A DNA stretch of 61,918 bases from Actinomycetota bacterium (lineage in GTDB: Bacteria > Actinomycetota > Acidimicrobiia > Acidimicrobiales > MedAcidi-G1): positions 9,726 to 71,643 of the forward strand of contig JACNKQ010000055.1 in the NCBI GenBank assembly GCA_014381945.1, written 5' to 3'. Of the stretch, positions 1 to 13,000 are shown in pieces. Numbering within the stretch: position 1 is the first letter of the stretch; the number at the start of each line of letters is the position of its first letter. The notes beneath the pieces were generated by a model, which searched no databases, was not told where the DNA came from, and was given only the letters and a program-made list of their open reading frames with translations. Both the position numbers and the translations under genes were made by a program.

Positions 1-1466
1 GGGGGGGGGGGGGGGGGGGGGGGGGGGGGTGGGGGGGGGAGGGGGGGGGGGAGGGAGGGGGGTGGGGCGAGAACCGCCACGTCGAGGTCGCCGCGCACGA
101 GGGATTCGAGCAGTTGCCCGGAGGGGGCCACGGTGAGGTGGAGGTCGATGTCGGGGTGGCCGGTGCGGAAGGCCCGGATGGCAGCTGCCCGGTGGTGGAC
201 GGCGACGGCGTCGATGGTGCCGAGGCGGACGCTGCCGGAGGTGCCGGTGCGGCGGGCCCCGGCCCAGCGGGCCAGGTCGCGGGTGGCAGCGACGACCCGG
301 CGGGCGTGGGCGAGCACCTCGGCGGCGTCGGGGCGCAGCAGGGTCTGTCGGCCGCGGCGCTCGAACAGCGGCAGGCCCACCCGGCGTTCGAGTTCGGCCA
401 GGCCCTGGGTGAGGGCCGACGGGGTGACGCCGAGGCCGGCGGCGGCTGCGGCCCGGGTGGGGGCGTCGGCGGCGGCCACGAGGTAGTCGAGTTGCGCGAC
501 GGTGAGATTGGGGAGAACGGGGTGCACCGGGAGATCACGTGGGGAGGCCATGTGGAACGCCTTCAGGTCGGTTCAGTCTTTCTGAACTCTAGTCGCTGAT
601 GCTTTGGTAACCCTTAGTCTCGGGGAATGCCTGAAACCGCAACTGCCTCATCCCCGCACTCCCCGCGCGACATCGCACCTGCTACCGGCCGACTCGGGGT
701 CCTCACCCCCGGCCTCGGCGCCGTCGCCTCCACCTTCATCGCCGGCGTGGTCGCCGCCCGCAAGGGCCTCACCGCCCCGATCGGCTCGGTCAGCCAGATG
801 GCGCACATCCGCCTCGGCGCCCGCGACGAGGACCGCAACCCGCTGATCCGCGAGTTCGTCCCCCTCGCCGAACTCGACGACCTCGTGTTCGGCGGCTGGG
901 ACCCGATCTCGGCCAACGTGCTCGAGGCCGCCCGCACCTGCGGCGTGCTCGAAGAGCGCGACCTCGCCCCGCTGTCGGCCGAGCTCGAGGGCATCGTCGC
1001 CATGGACGCAGTGTTCGACCAGCGCTGGGTCAAGAAGCTCGACGGCGTGCGCGTCAAGCAGGTCGCCTCGAAGTGGGACCAGGCCCAGGCCCTCATCGCC
1101 GACATCGAGCGGTTCCGCGTCGAAAACGAATGCGACCGGCTGGTCATGGTGTGGTGCGGCTCGACCGAGGCCTACCAGGAGGCCAGCGCCGTCCACGACA
1201 CCGTCGAGGCGTTCGAGGCCGGCCTGCACGCCGACGACGACAACATCTCACCCAGCCAGATCTACGTGTACGCCGCCCTCATGAGCGACGTGCCGTTCGC
1301 CAACGGCGCCCCCAACCTGTCGGTCGACCTGCCGTGCATGATCGAGTTGGCCGCGACCCGCGGCGTGCCGGTCGCCGGCAAGGACTTCAAGACCGGCCAG
1401 ACGCTCATGAAGACGCTGCTGGCGCCCGGCTTCAAGGCCCGGATGCTGGGCCTGCGCGGCTGGTAC

Positions 1467-1507
<41 letters not shown>

Positions 1508-4500
1508 CGATCCGGAGAACTTCAAGACCAAGGAGATGTCGAAGCTGGGCGTGCTCGACACGATCCTGCAGCCCGAGTCGTACCCCGAGCTCTACGGCAA
1601 CATCGACCACGTAGTGCGCATCAACTACTACCCGCCCCGGGGCGACAACAAGGAGGGGTGGGACGCCATCGACATCTTCGGATGGATGGGCTACCCGATG
1701 CAGATCAAGGTCGACTTCCTGTGCCGTGACTCGATCCTGGCCGCGCCGATCGTGCTGGACCTTGCGTTGTTCCTGGACCTGGCCCACCGGGCCGGGCAGT
1801 CAGGTGTGCAGGAGTGGCTGTCGTTCTACCTCAAGGCCCCACAGGCGGCCACCGACGCCGGCCCCGAACACGACCTGTTCATCCAGCAGACCAAGCTCAA
1901 GAACACGCTCCGCGAGTGGATGGGCGAACAGCCCGTCACCCACTCAGAGGCCGGCTGACCCGGCGGGCCGCTGGCCTTCAGGCGTTGGCGGGTTCCCGGC
2001 GCCAGACCTGCGGGTAGAGGTCGGTGCCGATCCGGTCGCCAGACGACAGGCCCACCTCGGTCATGACGGCCGAGTTGTCGGGATCCATGCCCTCGGGACG
2101 GAACAGCACCCGCACGTCGTCGCCCAGCCACTGGGTGTTGAACACCTTCAGTTCCCGGTCGGGGGCAAGGTTGCCGGACCCGCCTTGGACGATCCGGGCG
2201 TTGAAAACCACCACGTCGCCGGGCTCCATCGCCCACCCCAGGACCTCGTAGTCGTCCCGGTGTCCCTCGATGTCGGGGAACGGCACGACGTCGTCGTCGA
2301 ACTCCACCCGGTCCCGGTCGTCGCCGGTGAGGGCCCCGAAGTCCTCCCGCACGAGCTTCTGCGTCCAGCGGTGTGACCCGGCCACGAACTCGAGGGTGCT
2401 GGCCCGCTCGACGGGCACCAGCGGCATCCACGCCGAGCAGGTGTCGAACCCCTCGACCGACCAGTACGGCTCGTCCTGGTGGAACGGGGTGCGGAACTGC
2501 GTCCCGGCGGAACGCACGAACACGGCATCGAAGAAGAAGTTGACGGCCTCGACCTCCATGAGCCGCCCGGCGATCTCGGCCATGTCGGAGCGGAGGGCGA
2601 AGTCGCGGTACTCCCGGGTGTGGAGCCACGACTGGCTGTCGTAGAAGGTGGTGCGCCCGACGGCGTCCCGGTCCCAGAAGCGGCCCCGGTCGGAAGGCTC
2701 GGCGATGTTGCGCTCGATGCCGGCAGCCAACTTCGCTATCCACTCGGGACCGAACGCCTGGCGCAGGCACACGGCGCCGTCACGCGAGTAGGCGGCGACC
2801 AGATCGTCGGTGACCAGTTCGGCGACGCCCATCGGACCCCCGTGTCGTTCAGAACCTGTGCAGAGCGCGGCAACGTAGCAGCGACACCCGGTCAGATGTT
2901 GGCCTGGCGGTCCTGCCAGTACTCGTCTTTCAGGAGGCGCTTGTAGAGCTTGCCGGTGGGGTGCCGGGGCAGCTCGTCGCGGAAGTCGACGCTGCGGGGG
3001 CACTTCACGTCGGCCAGCTGCGACCGGCAGTAGGTGATCAGCTCCCGCTCGAGTTCCGGGCCGGGGACTGCACCGTCGGCCGGCTGGACCACCGCCTTGA
3101 CCTCCTCGCCGAAGTCGTCGTTGGGCACGCCGAACACCGCCACGTCGTACACGGAGGGGTGCATCGTGAGGACGTTCTCGGTCTCCTGGGGGTAGATGTT
3201 CACCCCGCCCGAGATGATCATGTACGCCTTGCGGTCGGTCAGGTAGAGGAACCCGTCCTCGTCGAGTCGGCCCACGTCGCCCAGGGTCGAGAGGTCCTCG
3301 CCCAGCCGCGCTGCGGCCGTCTTCTCCGGGTCGTTGTGGTACTCGACCTTGATGTCGGAGCGGAAGTAGATGCCGCCCTCCTCGCCGGCCGGGAGCTCCT
3401 CGTCGTCATCGCCGATGATCACCACCTCGCCCATCAACGCCTTGCCGACGGTGCCCGGGTGGTCCAGCCAGTCCTCGGAGTTGGTGAACGTGAGGCCGGT
3501 GCCCTCGGTGCCTGCGTAGTACTCGTAGACGACCGGGCCCCACCACTCGATCATCTGCCGTTTCACGTCGACCGGACAGGGGGCGGCTGCGTGGATCGCC
3601 GCCCGCAGCGTCGACACGTCGTACCGGGAGCGGACCTCGTCATCGAGCTTGAGCATCCGCACGAACATGGTCGGCACCCACTGGCTGTCGGTGACGCCGT
3701 GGCGCTCGATCAGGGCCAGGGCCTCCTCGGGGTCGAACTTCTCCATCACGACGATGGTCGTGCCCAGGCCCAGGTAGCCCATGCAGAAGCGCAGGGGCGC
3801 CGAGTGGTAGAGCGGCGCGGGCGACAGGTAGGTGCCGCCCGGCAGCGAGCCGAACAGGAACTGCGCCATCGCCGAGACCGGCGTGGCCGTGCCCAGCGGG
3901 GTCGGGTCGAGGGTGCGCCTGACCCCCTTCGGCAGTCCGGTGGTGCCCGACGAGTAGAGCATGTCGGTCCCGGCCGCCCAGTCGGGGTCCGCCACGGCGG
4001 ACTGGGCGGCGACGGCGTCCTCGAAGGGGGCGTGGTCGGGCAGCTCGCCGCCGATCGAGAAACGGACCTCGACATCGGGCGTGGCGGCGGTGACCTCGGC
4101 CAGCACGTCCTCTTTGTAGGGCGATGTCACGAACACCCGGGCGCCACAGTCGTCGACTATGTAGGCGAGCTCGTCGGCGGTCAGCCGGGAGGACGCCGCC
4201 GTATAGCGGAGGCCGGCGTAGTGGGCGCCCCAGGCCAGCGGCAGGAACTCGATCCGGTTCTCGAGGCAGAACGCCATGTGGTCGCCGAACCCCAGCCCGA
4301 GGCTGCGGAACAGGTTGGCTATGCGGCACGCCTCGGCGTGGAGTTCGCCGAACGTCATCGTCTCGCCGGAGCCTGCCATGACTATGGCGGGACGGTCGGG
4401 GTCGACGGTGGCCCAGTGTCCCGGATACTCGGTCAGCTCCGGTTCGGGGGCTGCGGCGTCATCGGTCATGGCGCCGGACCGTACCGCCGGGCATCGGTTG

Positions 4501-7500
4501 GTGGCTAGGCGGGTGCTGCCCCTCCGTCTACGTGATGACTGTCACATGGGGTGCGTACTCTCTTGACCGACATGGCTACGAACTTCACCTTCACCGCCTA
4601 CGGGGCACCCGCCACCGCCGCACTCGCCGATGCCATCGCCGCGGCCAAAGACGACGACCCTCTGGCTCCGGTCACCGTGATCGTCCCGTCGAACCTGGTG
4701 GGAGTGTCTGCCCGACGCACGTTGGCCGCCCGCTCACCCTCCGGGCTGGCCGCCGTCCGCTTCGAGACCGTCCTGGGCCTGGCCCGCCTGCTGGCCGGGC
4801 CCTCGCTTCCCGACGGACGGCGGCGGGTCACCGATCCTGTCGTTGGCGCCGCCGTGCGGTCCGTCCTCGAGTCGTCGGCCGACCTCCTGCGACCCGTCGC
4901 CCGCCATCCGGCCACCGAACGGGCACTGGTCCGGGTCCACCGCGAACTGCGTGAACTCGACGACGACGCCCTCGCCAAACTGGTCGACACGGGCCAGCGG
5001 GCCGCCGAGGTGGTGCGCCTCCACTGCAAGGTCCACGACCGCCTGGCCGACCGCTACATCGACGAGGTCGACCTGCACCTGGCCGCCGCAGCCACCGTCG
5101 CCTCCGGGCACCCGCTGCTCGACGGGCTCGGCGCACTCGTGCTCCACCTCCCCGACCGGCTCCCCGCGTCGGGCCTCGCACTCGTCGAGGCGCTGGCCGC
5201 CGGCGGGCCGGTCGCCGTCGTCGTCGCCCACACCGGCGATGCCGACGCCGATGCCCCGATACGCGGCCTGGTCGAACGGCTCGGCGGCATGCTCCCCCCG
5301 GATCCGCCGGCTGCGGTTGCGCCCGGGTCGCGGCTGCTGGTCCGCTCGGTCGCCGATCCCGACGAAGAGGCGCGGCTGGCGGTCCGCGAGGTGCTCGCCG
5401 GGGCCAGGGCCGGCATCGCGTTCGACCGCATGGCGATCGCCCACCCGGGAAGCGACCGCTACGCCCGGTTGCTCCACCAGCGCCTCGCCGGTGCCGACCT
5501 GCCGTTCAACGGCGTGGCAGGCCGGCGGCTGGGCGGGTCCCTCACCGGGCGCACCCTGCTGGCGTTGCTCGCACTCCCCGACCAGGACCTCTCCCGAACG
5601 GCCGTCATGGCGGTGCTGACCTCGGGGGCCGTCCTCGGACTCGACGGCCGGCCCGTTCCGGTCACCGCCTGGGAGAAGCTGGCCCGCGATGCAGGGGTCG
5701 TCGCCGGGATCCACCAGTGGAACGGACGGCTACGCCAGCACATCGCCGACCAGGATTCCCGCCTGGCCGAACTCGAGGCAGAGGGGGCCGACGCCGCCCG
5801 GCTGCGGGGGCCCCGCGAGCAAATGGCCAGGGCCGACGACCTGCTGGCCTTCGTCGAGCGCCTCGCCGACGACCTCGATCCCGAAAGGCGCCCCACCGAC
5901 TGGCCGGGCCTAACCCGCTGGGCGTCCGGGCTGCTCGAGCGCTACCTGGGCTCGCCGGCCGACCGCTCCGACTGGCCACCCGAGGAGGCCGACGCCCACG
6001 CCAGGGTCGGCGACCTGCTCCGCAACCTCGCCGGCCTCGGTGCGATCGAGGCCGCACCGGGCCTCGCCAACTTCCGCCGGGCCGTCGCCGACGGGCTCGA
6101 CCGCGAGGTCGACCGCGAGGGCCGCTTCGGGCACGGCGTGTTCGTCGGCGGCTTCAGGTCCACCGCCGGGCTCGACCTCGACCGGGTGGTCGTCGTCGGC
6201 CTCGCCGAGGGCGTCACCCCACCCCGACGCCGCGACGACCCCCTGCTGGCCGACAGCGTCCGCCGCACCCTCGAAGGTGCGCTCCCCCTACGGGCCGAAC
6301 GGCAGGCCGACCTCCACCGCAACGTCCTCGCCACTTTCGCCTCCGGAGCCACCGACCGCGTGCTCGTGTTCCCCCGCGGCGACCTCGGCTCGAAGACCGA
6401 GGCCGTGCCATCCCGGTGGCTGCTCGACGAGGTCGAATCCGAACTGGGCCTGCGACCCAACCCGGCCCAACTCGAGTCCCTCGAAGTCGGCTGGTTCACC
6501 ACCTCGTCGTCGTTCGCCCACTCGCTCGAACAACTCGACAACCCGGTCGACCGCCATGAGTACGCATTAGCCGAGCTCCTCCGAGACCGCCACCGGGCCC
6601 TGCTGCCCGACACGAGCGACAGGCTGTCCCACGATGATGTGCTGCGCCGCGGCATCAACCTGGTCCGAGGGCGCGAGGCCCCGCAACTGACCCGCTTCGA
6701 CGGCCTCCTCGACGGCGTCGACCTCCCATCTCCCGCCGACGGCCGCACCGTCCTGTCCGCCACCCGTCTGGAGACCTGGGTCAAGTGCCCGTACGCCTAC
6801 CTCATGCGCTACGTCCTCGGGGTAGGGGCCCTCGACGAGCCCGCCGACGAGGATGGCATCACGCCCCTCGAGCGCGGGTCCCTCGCCCACGTGGTCCTCG
6901 ACAGGTTCCTGACCGAGTCGATCGAAGCCGGCGACCTCCCCTCCCACGACGTGCCCTGGGGGGGCGCACACCACCGGCGCCTGGACCGCATCTGCGACGA
7001 GGAGTTCGCCCTGGTCGAGTCACGCGGGCTCACCGGACGACCCCTCCTGTGGCAGCGCGACGGCGGCCAACTGCGGCGGGCGCTCTCCGACTTCCTCCTC
7101 CACGACGATGCACGGCGCAGCAACGACCTCCTCACCCCGGTCGCCGCCGAGATGGCGTTCGGGTTCGAAGGCATCGAACCGCTCCTCCTCCGCCTGGCCG
7201 ACGGCCGCACCCTGCGGTTCCGCGGACGCATCGACCGGGTCGACCGGTCCGTCGGCGGCGGGCTGGTCGTCACCGACTTCAAGACCGGGAAGAAGCAGCC
7301 CTACAACAGGGTCGCCGAGGACTCACCCGACGTCCACGGCCGCTACCTCCAACTCCCCCTCTACGGGCTCGCCGCCCGAGAGCGCCTGGCGCCACCGTCC
7401 GCCGAAGTAGAGGTCCGGTACTGGTTCATCACCGACGGCGGCAGGGTCGTCGGGCACCCCTTGTCCGACCCGGTGCTCGAGCGGTTCGACCATGTCCTGG

Positions 7501-9976
7501 CCACGGTCGTCGACGGCATCGAAGGGGGGCTCTTCCCGGCACGTCCCCCTGAGGACTCCCACGGCATCACGTGCGACTACTGCGATCCCGACGGCCTGGG
7601 CACGAAGTCCCGCATGGACCTCTGGAAGCGCAAGCGCCACGATCCCCGGCTCGACGACTACCGCCTCCTCATCGGCGACCTGCCCGAAGACGGCCCGATC
7701 GCCGTCATCGGGCTCGGAGGCACAGATGCCTGAGCCAGGCGTGCCGGACCCGACCGTGCCCATCGACCAGGCGGCGCGCGACCGCATCGCCACCGACCTC
7801 GCCACGACCCTGTTCGTCGAGGCCGGTGCCGGAACCGGCAAGACCAGCGCGCTCGTCGACCGCATCGTGTCCCTCGTGGTCTCAGGCGTTTCCGTCGAGC
7901 ACATCGCCGCCATCACCTTCACCGACCGGGCCGCCACAGAGCTCCGAGACCGGGTCCGACGGCACCTCGAATCCCTGGCGGCCGGCTCGGGCACCGATGC
8001 CGATGCCGCCGCCCGGGCGCTCGTGGAGCTCGACGGCGCGGCGCTGTGCACCCTCCACGCCTTCGCCCAGCGCATACTCGTCGAGCACCCCATCGAGGCC
8101 GGCCTGCCACCGGCGGTCGAGGTCATGGACGAGGTGTCGTCGCTGGTCGACTTCGACGAGCGCTGGGCCGGCGTCGTCGACACGCTGCTCGGCGACCCCC
8201 GTCACGCCTCCACGGTCCTGGTCGGCTTCGAGTTCGGCATCCGTCTCCACCAGCTCCGCCGCATGGCCCGCCGCTTCGACGAGAACTGGGACCTCGTCGA
8301 CGCCCGTCTGACATCCACCCCCGATCCCCAGCCGATCGACATCGCACCGCTGGTCGCCGAACTGCGCCAGGTGGTCGAGCTGCGCGAACACTGCACCGCC
8401 GAAACCGACACGATGGTCGATCGGCTCGATCTGGTCGACCTGTTCGCCGACCGGCTCGAAGAGGCAGAAGGCGACCACCTGGCCGTCGTCCGGATCCTGG
8501 GCGACCGCAAGGACGTCACCAGCCGCAGGAACACGGGCAGCCAGAAGAAGTGGGCTGGCAGCGTCTCGATCGGCGATGTGCGCGACCGGCTCTGGGCGGC
8601 CGGCGATCGCATCGACACCGAGGTGCAACGACTCAACGACGAGGTCATCGACCGGCTCGTCGAGGTCGTGGGCCGCGGGTCGGTAGAGGCTGCCGAGCAC
8701 CGGCGACGGCAGGGACAACTCGGCTTCCACGACCTGCTGGTCCTGGCCCGACGCGTGCTGACCGACCCGGTCCACGGGCTGCCCGTACGTGCCGCCCTCG
8801 CCGACCACTACCGGTACCTCCTGCTCGACGAGTTCCAGGACACCGACCCCCTCCAGGTCGAGTTGGCGGCCCTGATCGCCGACCCCGACACCGTCACGGG
8901 CGACTGGCGCAGCCTGCGACCGCGTGCCGGGTCGCTGTTCTTCGTCGGCGATCCCAAGCAGTCGATCTACGGGTTCCGACGGGCCGACATGGCTGTCTAC
9001 CTCGACGCCCGCTCGACCTTCGGCGACAACGCCGTGCACCTCGAGCAGAACTTCCGGACCACAGGACCCATCCTCGACTGGGTCAACGCCGTGTTCGAAC
9101 GCCTCATCGACCACGTGCCGAGGGCACAACCCGAGTACACGCCACTGGTCCCCGCCCGGATCGACGGCTCCACCGGTCCCCCGGTGGTGGTGCTCGGCGC
9201 CGACGATGCCGCCAAGCGCGGTGCCGACGAACTCCGTGCGACGTCGTCGGCCGACGTAGCCGCCGCCGTGAGCACGGCCCTCGCCCAGGGGTGGACGGTC
9301 GTCGACGAGGTGGTGCCCGGCTCCGACGGTGGCCCCCCCGTCGAAACCTGGCGAGCCTGCGAACCCGGCGACATCGCGATCCTCGTCCGTAGCCGCACCT
9401 CGATCGACGCCCTCACCGAGGCGCTCACCGATGCCGGCATACCGCACCGCATCGAGGCAGGCTTCGACCCACTTGCCACCGACGAGGTCCGCGACCTCCT
9501 CACCACCCTGCGAGCCGTCGACGACCCCACCGACGAACTGGCGCTGGCAACAGCGTTGCGATCGCCCCTGTTCGGATGCGGCGACGACGACCTGTTCGAG
9601 TTCGCCTCGGCCGGGGGGCGCTGGAACCACCAGGAGTCGGGCTCCACCGGCCTCCCCGACGACCACCCCGTGCTCGAGGGCATCGCCTGGATGGCGGCGC
9701 TGCACGCCCGACGGCCATGGGAGGGGGCCGCCGCCCTGGTCGAGCACCTCGTGCGCGACCGTCGTGCCATGGAGCTGGCGCTCTGCTCGCCGCGGCCCCG
9801 CGATGCCTGGCGGCGGATCCGCACCTTCCTCGACACGGCACGGACCTTCGGCGAAACCCGCGGCAGCGACCTCCGGTCGTTCCTCGCCTGGTGCCGGCTC
9901 CACTCGGCGGACGATGTCCGGGCCGACGAGATCGTGCCACCCGAACCAGACGACAACGCCGTGCGCATCCTCACGA

Positions 9977-10008
<32 letters not shown>

Positions 10009-13000
10009 TGCATCCTCGCCGACCTCGGGGGAAAGCGCATGAGCGGCGGTCCTGCGGTCGGCTTCCCCGACAAGGGGGGCATCGCCGTGGCGCTCACAAT
10101 GAAACTGGCGAACGCCGCCCACAGAGCCCACGCCGATGCCCTGCTCGACGCCGAGCACCTCGAGCGCCTGCGGCTCCTGTATGTAGCCGCCACCCGAGCC
10201 CGCGACCACCTGGTCCTCGCCCTGCACCGCAGCACGCCGGCCAAAGAGCCCGACCACACCGTCAAGGTGACAAACGCCGAGATCCTCGCCTCCGCCTCGT
10301 CCGACCTCGACACGCACTTGGCGCTCGAGCCGACCATGCTGCCGCTTCCGGCGCTGCCGCCCCCCGACACCACGCCGATTCCCGACGAGGCGACATGGGC
10401 CGCCGAGCTCCTCGACGCCATAGCCGCCGGAGAAAGACAGCAGACCGTTTCGGCCACCTCGCTGGCAGCAGACGACGCTGAGCCGGACGAAGAGCCCGAC
10501 CACCGGTGGCACGGTGAGGCCGGGCGGCACGGTCCGGCAATCGGGCGGGCCGTGCACCAGGCCCTCGAGGTCGTGGACTTCGGGGGTGACGGCGCCGCCG
10601 ACGCACGAGCGGCCGCGGCATCGGAGGATGTCGACCCCGATGCGGTGGCGGCGATGGTCACCGCCGCTCTGGCCTCGCCATCTGTGCGGGCAGCTGCCGC
10701 TTTCGAGCACTGGCGCGAGCTCTACGTGGCCGTGCCCGTCAACGACGCTGTGCTCCTCGAGGGCTACCTCGACCTGGCATTCCGCTCGACCGAAGACGAC
10801 GTCGATGGCTTCACGGTCCTCGACTACAAGACCGACGCCTTCGCCGACGAGTCCGACCTCGACGCCAAGGTGGCCCGCTACCGGCATCAGGGTGCCGCCT
10901 ACGCCCTCGCCCTCGGTCGGGCCACCGGTCTGCCGGTGCACCACATGGTCTTCTGCTTTGTGGGCGGGCCCGAAGGCACACCGGCCGTCGAGCGCCGGAT
11001 CGAAGACCTCGACGCTGCCGTCGCAGAGGTCGAGGCCGTGTTGGCAGCACCGGGCTAACGTCCCCCGGGTGACCCGGTTTCCCTTTCGCAGCATCCTGTT
11101 CGCCCCTGGCAACCGGGTCGACGTGCTCGCCAAGTTGCCCCGCAGCGGGCCCGACGCCGCCGTAATCGACCTCGAGGACGCCACCCCGGCCGACCAGAAG
11201 GCCGAGGGCCGGGCCATCGCCCGTCAGGTCGTCGCCGACCTGACCGCCTCGCATCCCGACCTGTCGCTGCTGGTCCGGGTCAACGCCCCCGACACCGGGC
11301 ACTTCGCCGACGACGTGGCCGACGGGCTGGGTCCGGGGCTCGCCGGCGTGGTCGTGCCGATGCTGGAATCCAGCGCCGCCATCGAGTCGGTCGCCGCCGC
11401 CCTCGATGCCGCCGGTCACGCCGACCTACCGGTCATGGCCGGCCTCGAGACCGTGGCCGGCGTCGTCGATGCCCGCACCGTCACCACCCACCCGAGGGTG
11501 GCGTGGTGCTACTTCGGTGCCGAGGACTACATCGCCGACCTCGGCGGGGTCCGCACCGCGTCCAACCACGAGGTGGCCGTCGCCCGTGCACAGGTGGCGC
11601 AGGCGGCCCGGCTCGGCGGCATCCACGCCATCGACATGGTGGTTGCCGACTTCGGCGACGAGGCACGGTTCCGCTCAGAATCTGCCGAGGCCCGGGCGCT
11701 GGGCTTTTGCGGCAAGCTCTGCATCCACCCGGCCCAGGTGGCTTTGGCCCACGACTGCTTCCGCCCCACAGACGACGAGCTGGCCTGGGCCGGCCGGGTC
11801 GTCGAGGCCTGGGAGGCCGCCATCGCCCGCGGCGACGCCGCCATCCAGGTCGACGGCGCCATGGTCGACGAGCCGGTGGTCCGACGGGCCCGGGCGCTGC
11901 TCGAGGCCGACTGAGCGCCGACTGATCCCGGAGCGGCCCGGCGTGCCATCCTGAGCCGGCACGAACCCGGAGGTTTCCGATGGCCAACCTGGTCCCCGAG
12001 GGTGGGGCGCTCTACGGCATCCAGCTCCCGATCCAGACCCTGACTCGCACCCTCGTCGATCCGTGGGAGGACGACGCCACCGTCGACGACCTCGTCACCG
12101 TCACCCGGGCGGCCGAGGCGGCCGGCCTCGATTTCGTCGGCGTGTGTGACCATGTGGCGATCCCCGACAACGAGTACGCCGCCAACATGCGCACCACCTG
12201 GTACGACCCGGTGGCGACGCTGGCGTGGCTGGGCGCCCAGACCGGGTCGATCCGGCTGCTGTCGGTCGTGTTGATCGCCGCATACCGCCATCCGCTGCTC
12301 ACCGCCAGTTCCTTCGGCACGCTGTCGCACCTCACGGGCGGGCGGGCGATCCTCGGCGTCGGCGCCGGTCACGTCGAGGCGGAGTTCGAGGCGCTCGGCG
12401 TCGACTACCACCAACGGGGGAAGATCCTCGACGAGTGCATCGACGCCGTCCGCGGCGCCTGGGCCGATACGTATGTCTCCCACCAGGGCGAGCGGTTCAC
12501 GTACGCCGATGTGGGCGTGTCGCCCGGACCGCCGGGCGGCGACCTGCCGATCTGGGTCGGTGGGGCCGGTGCTGCGGCATGGAAGCGCTGCGGCCGTCGG
12601 GGCGACGGCTACATCCCGATGGGCGCCCAACGCGACGCCTACCCGGAGATCATCGACACGATCCGGCAGGCCGCCGACGAGGCAGGACGGGGCGATGCCT
12701 CGTTCGACATCGGGATCATGCCCGGCTGGACCTACATCGGCGACCCGCCCGACGACCTCCCGGGGGCATGGCTGACCGGCGGCGCCGAGCAGATCGCCGA
12801 ATCACTTCGCTTCGACCGGGCGGTCGGCGCCAACGTGTTCCACCTCAAGTTCCGCAGCCGGACCCTCGACGAGTACCTCGACCAGTTGGCCGCCTTCGGC
12901 GAACAGGTACGGCCGCTGCTGTAGTCGCGGCGCCTGGTCGGCTGCCTGATCCGGAACCTTTTTCCGCCAAGGGTGTGACCCGGCGCCCGACGGGCGATCA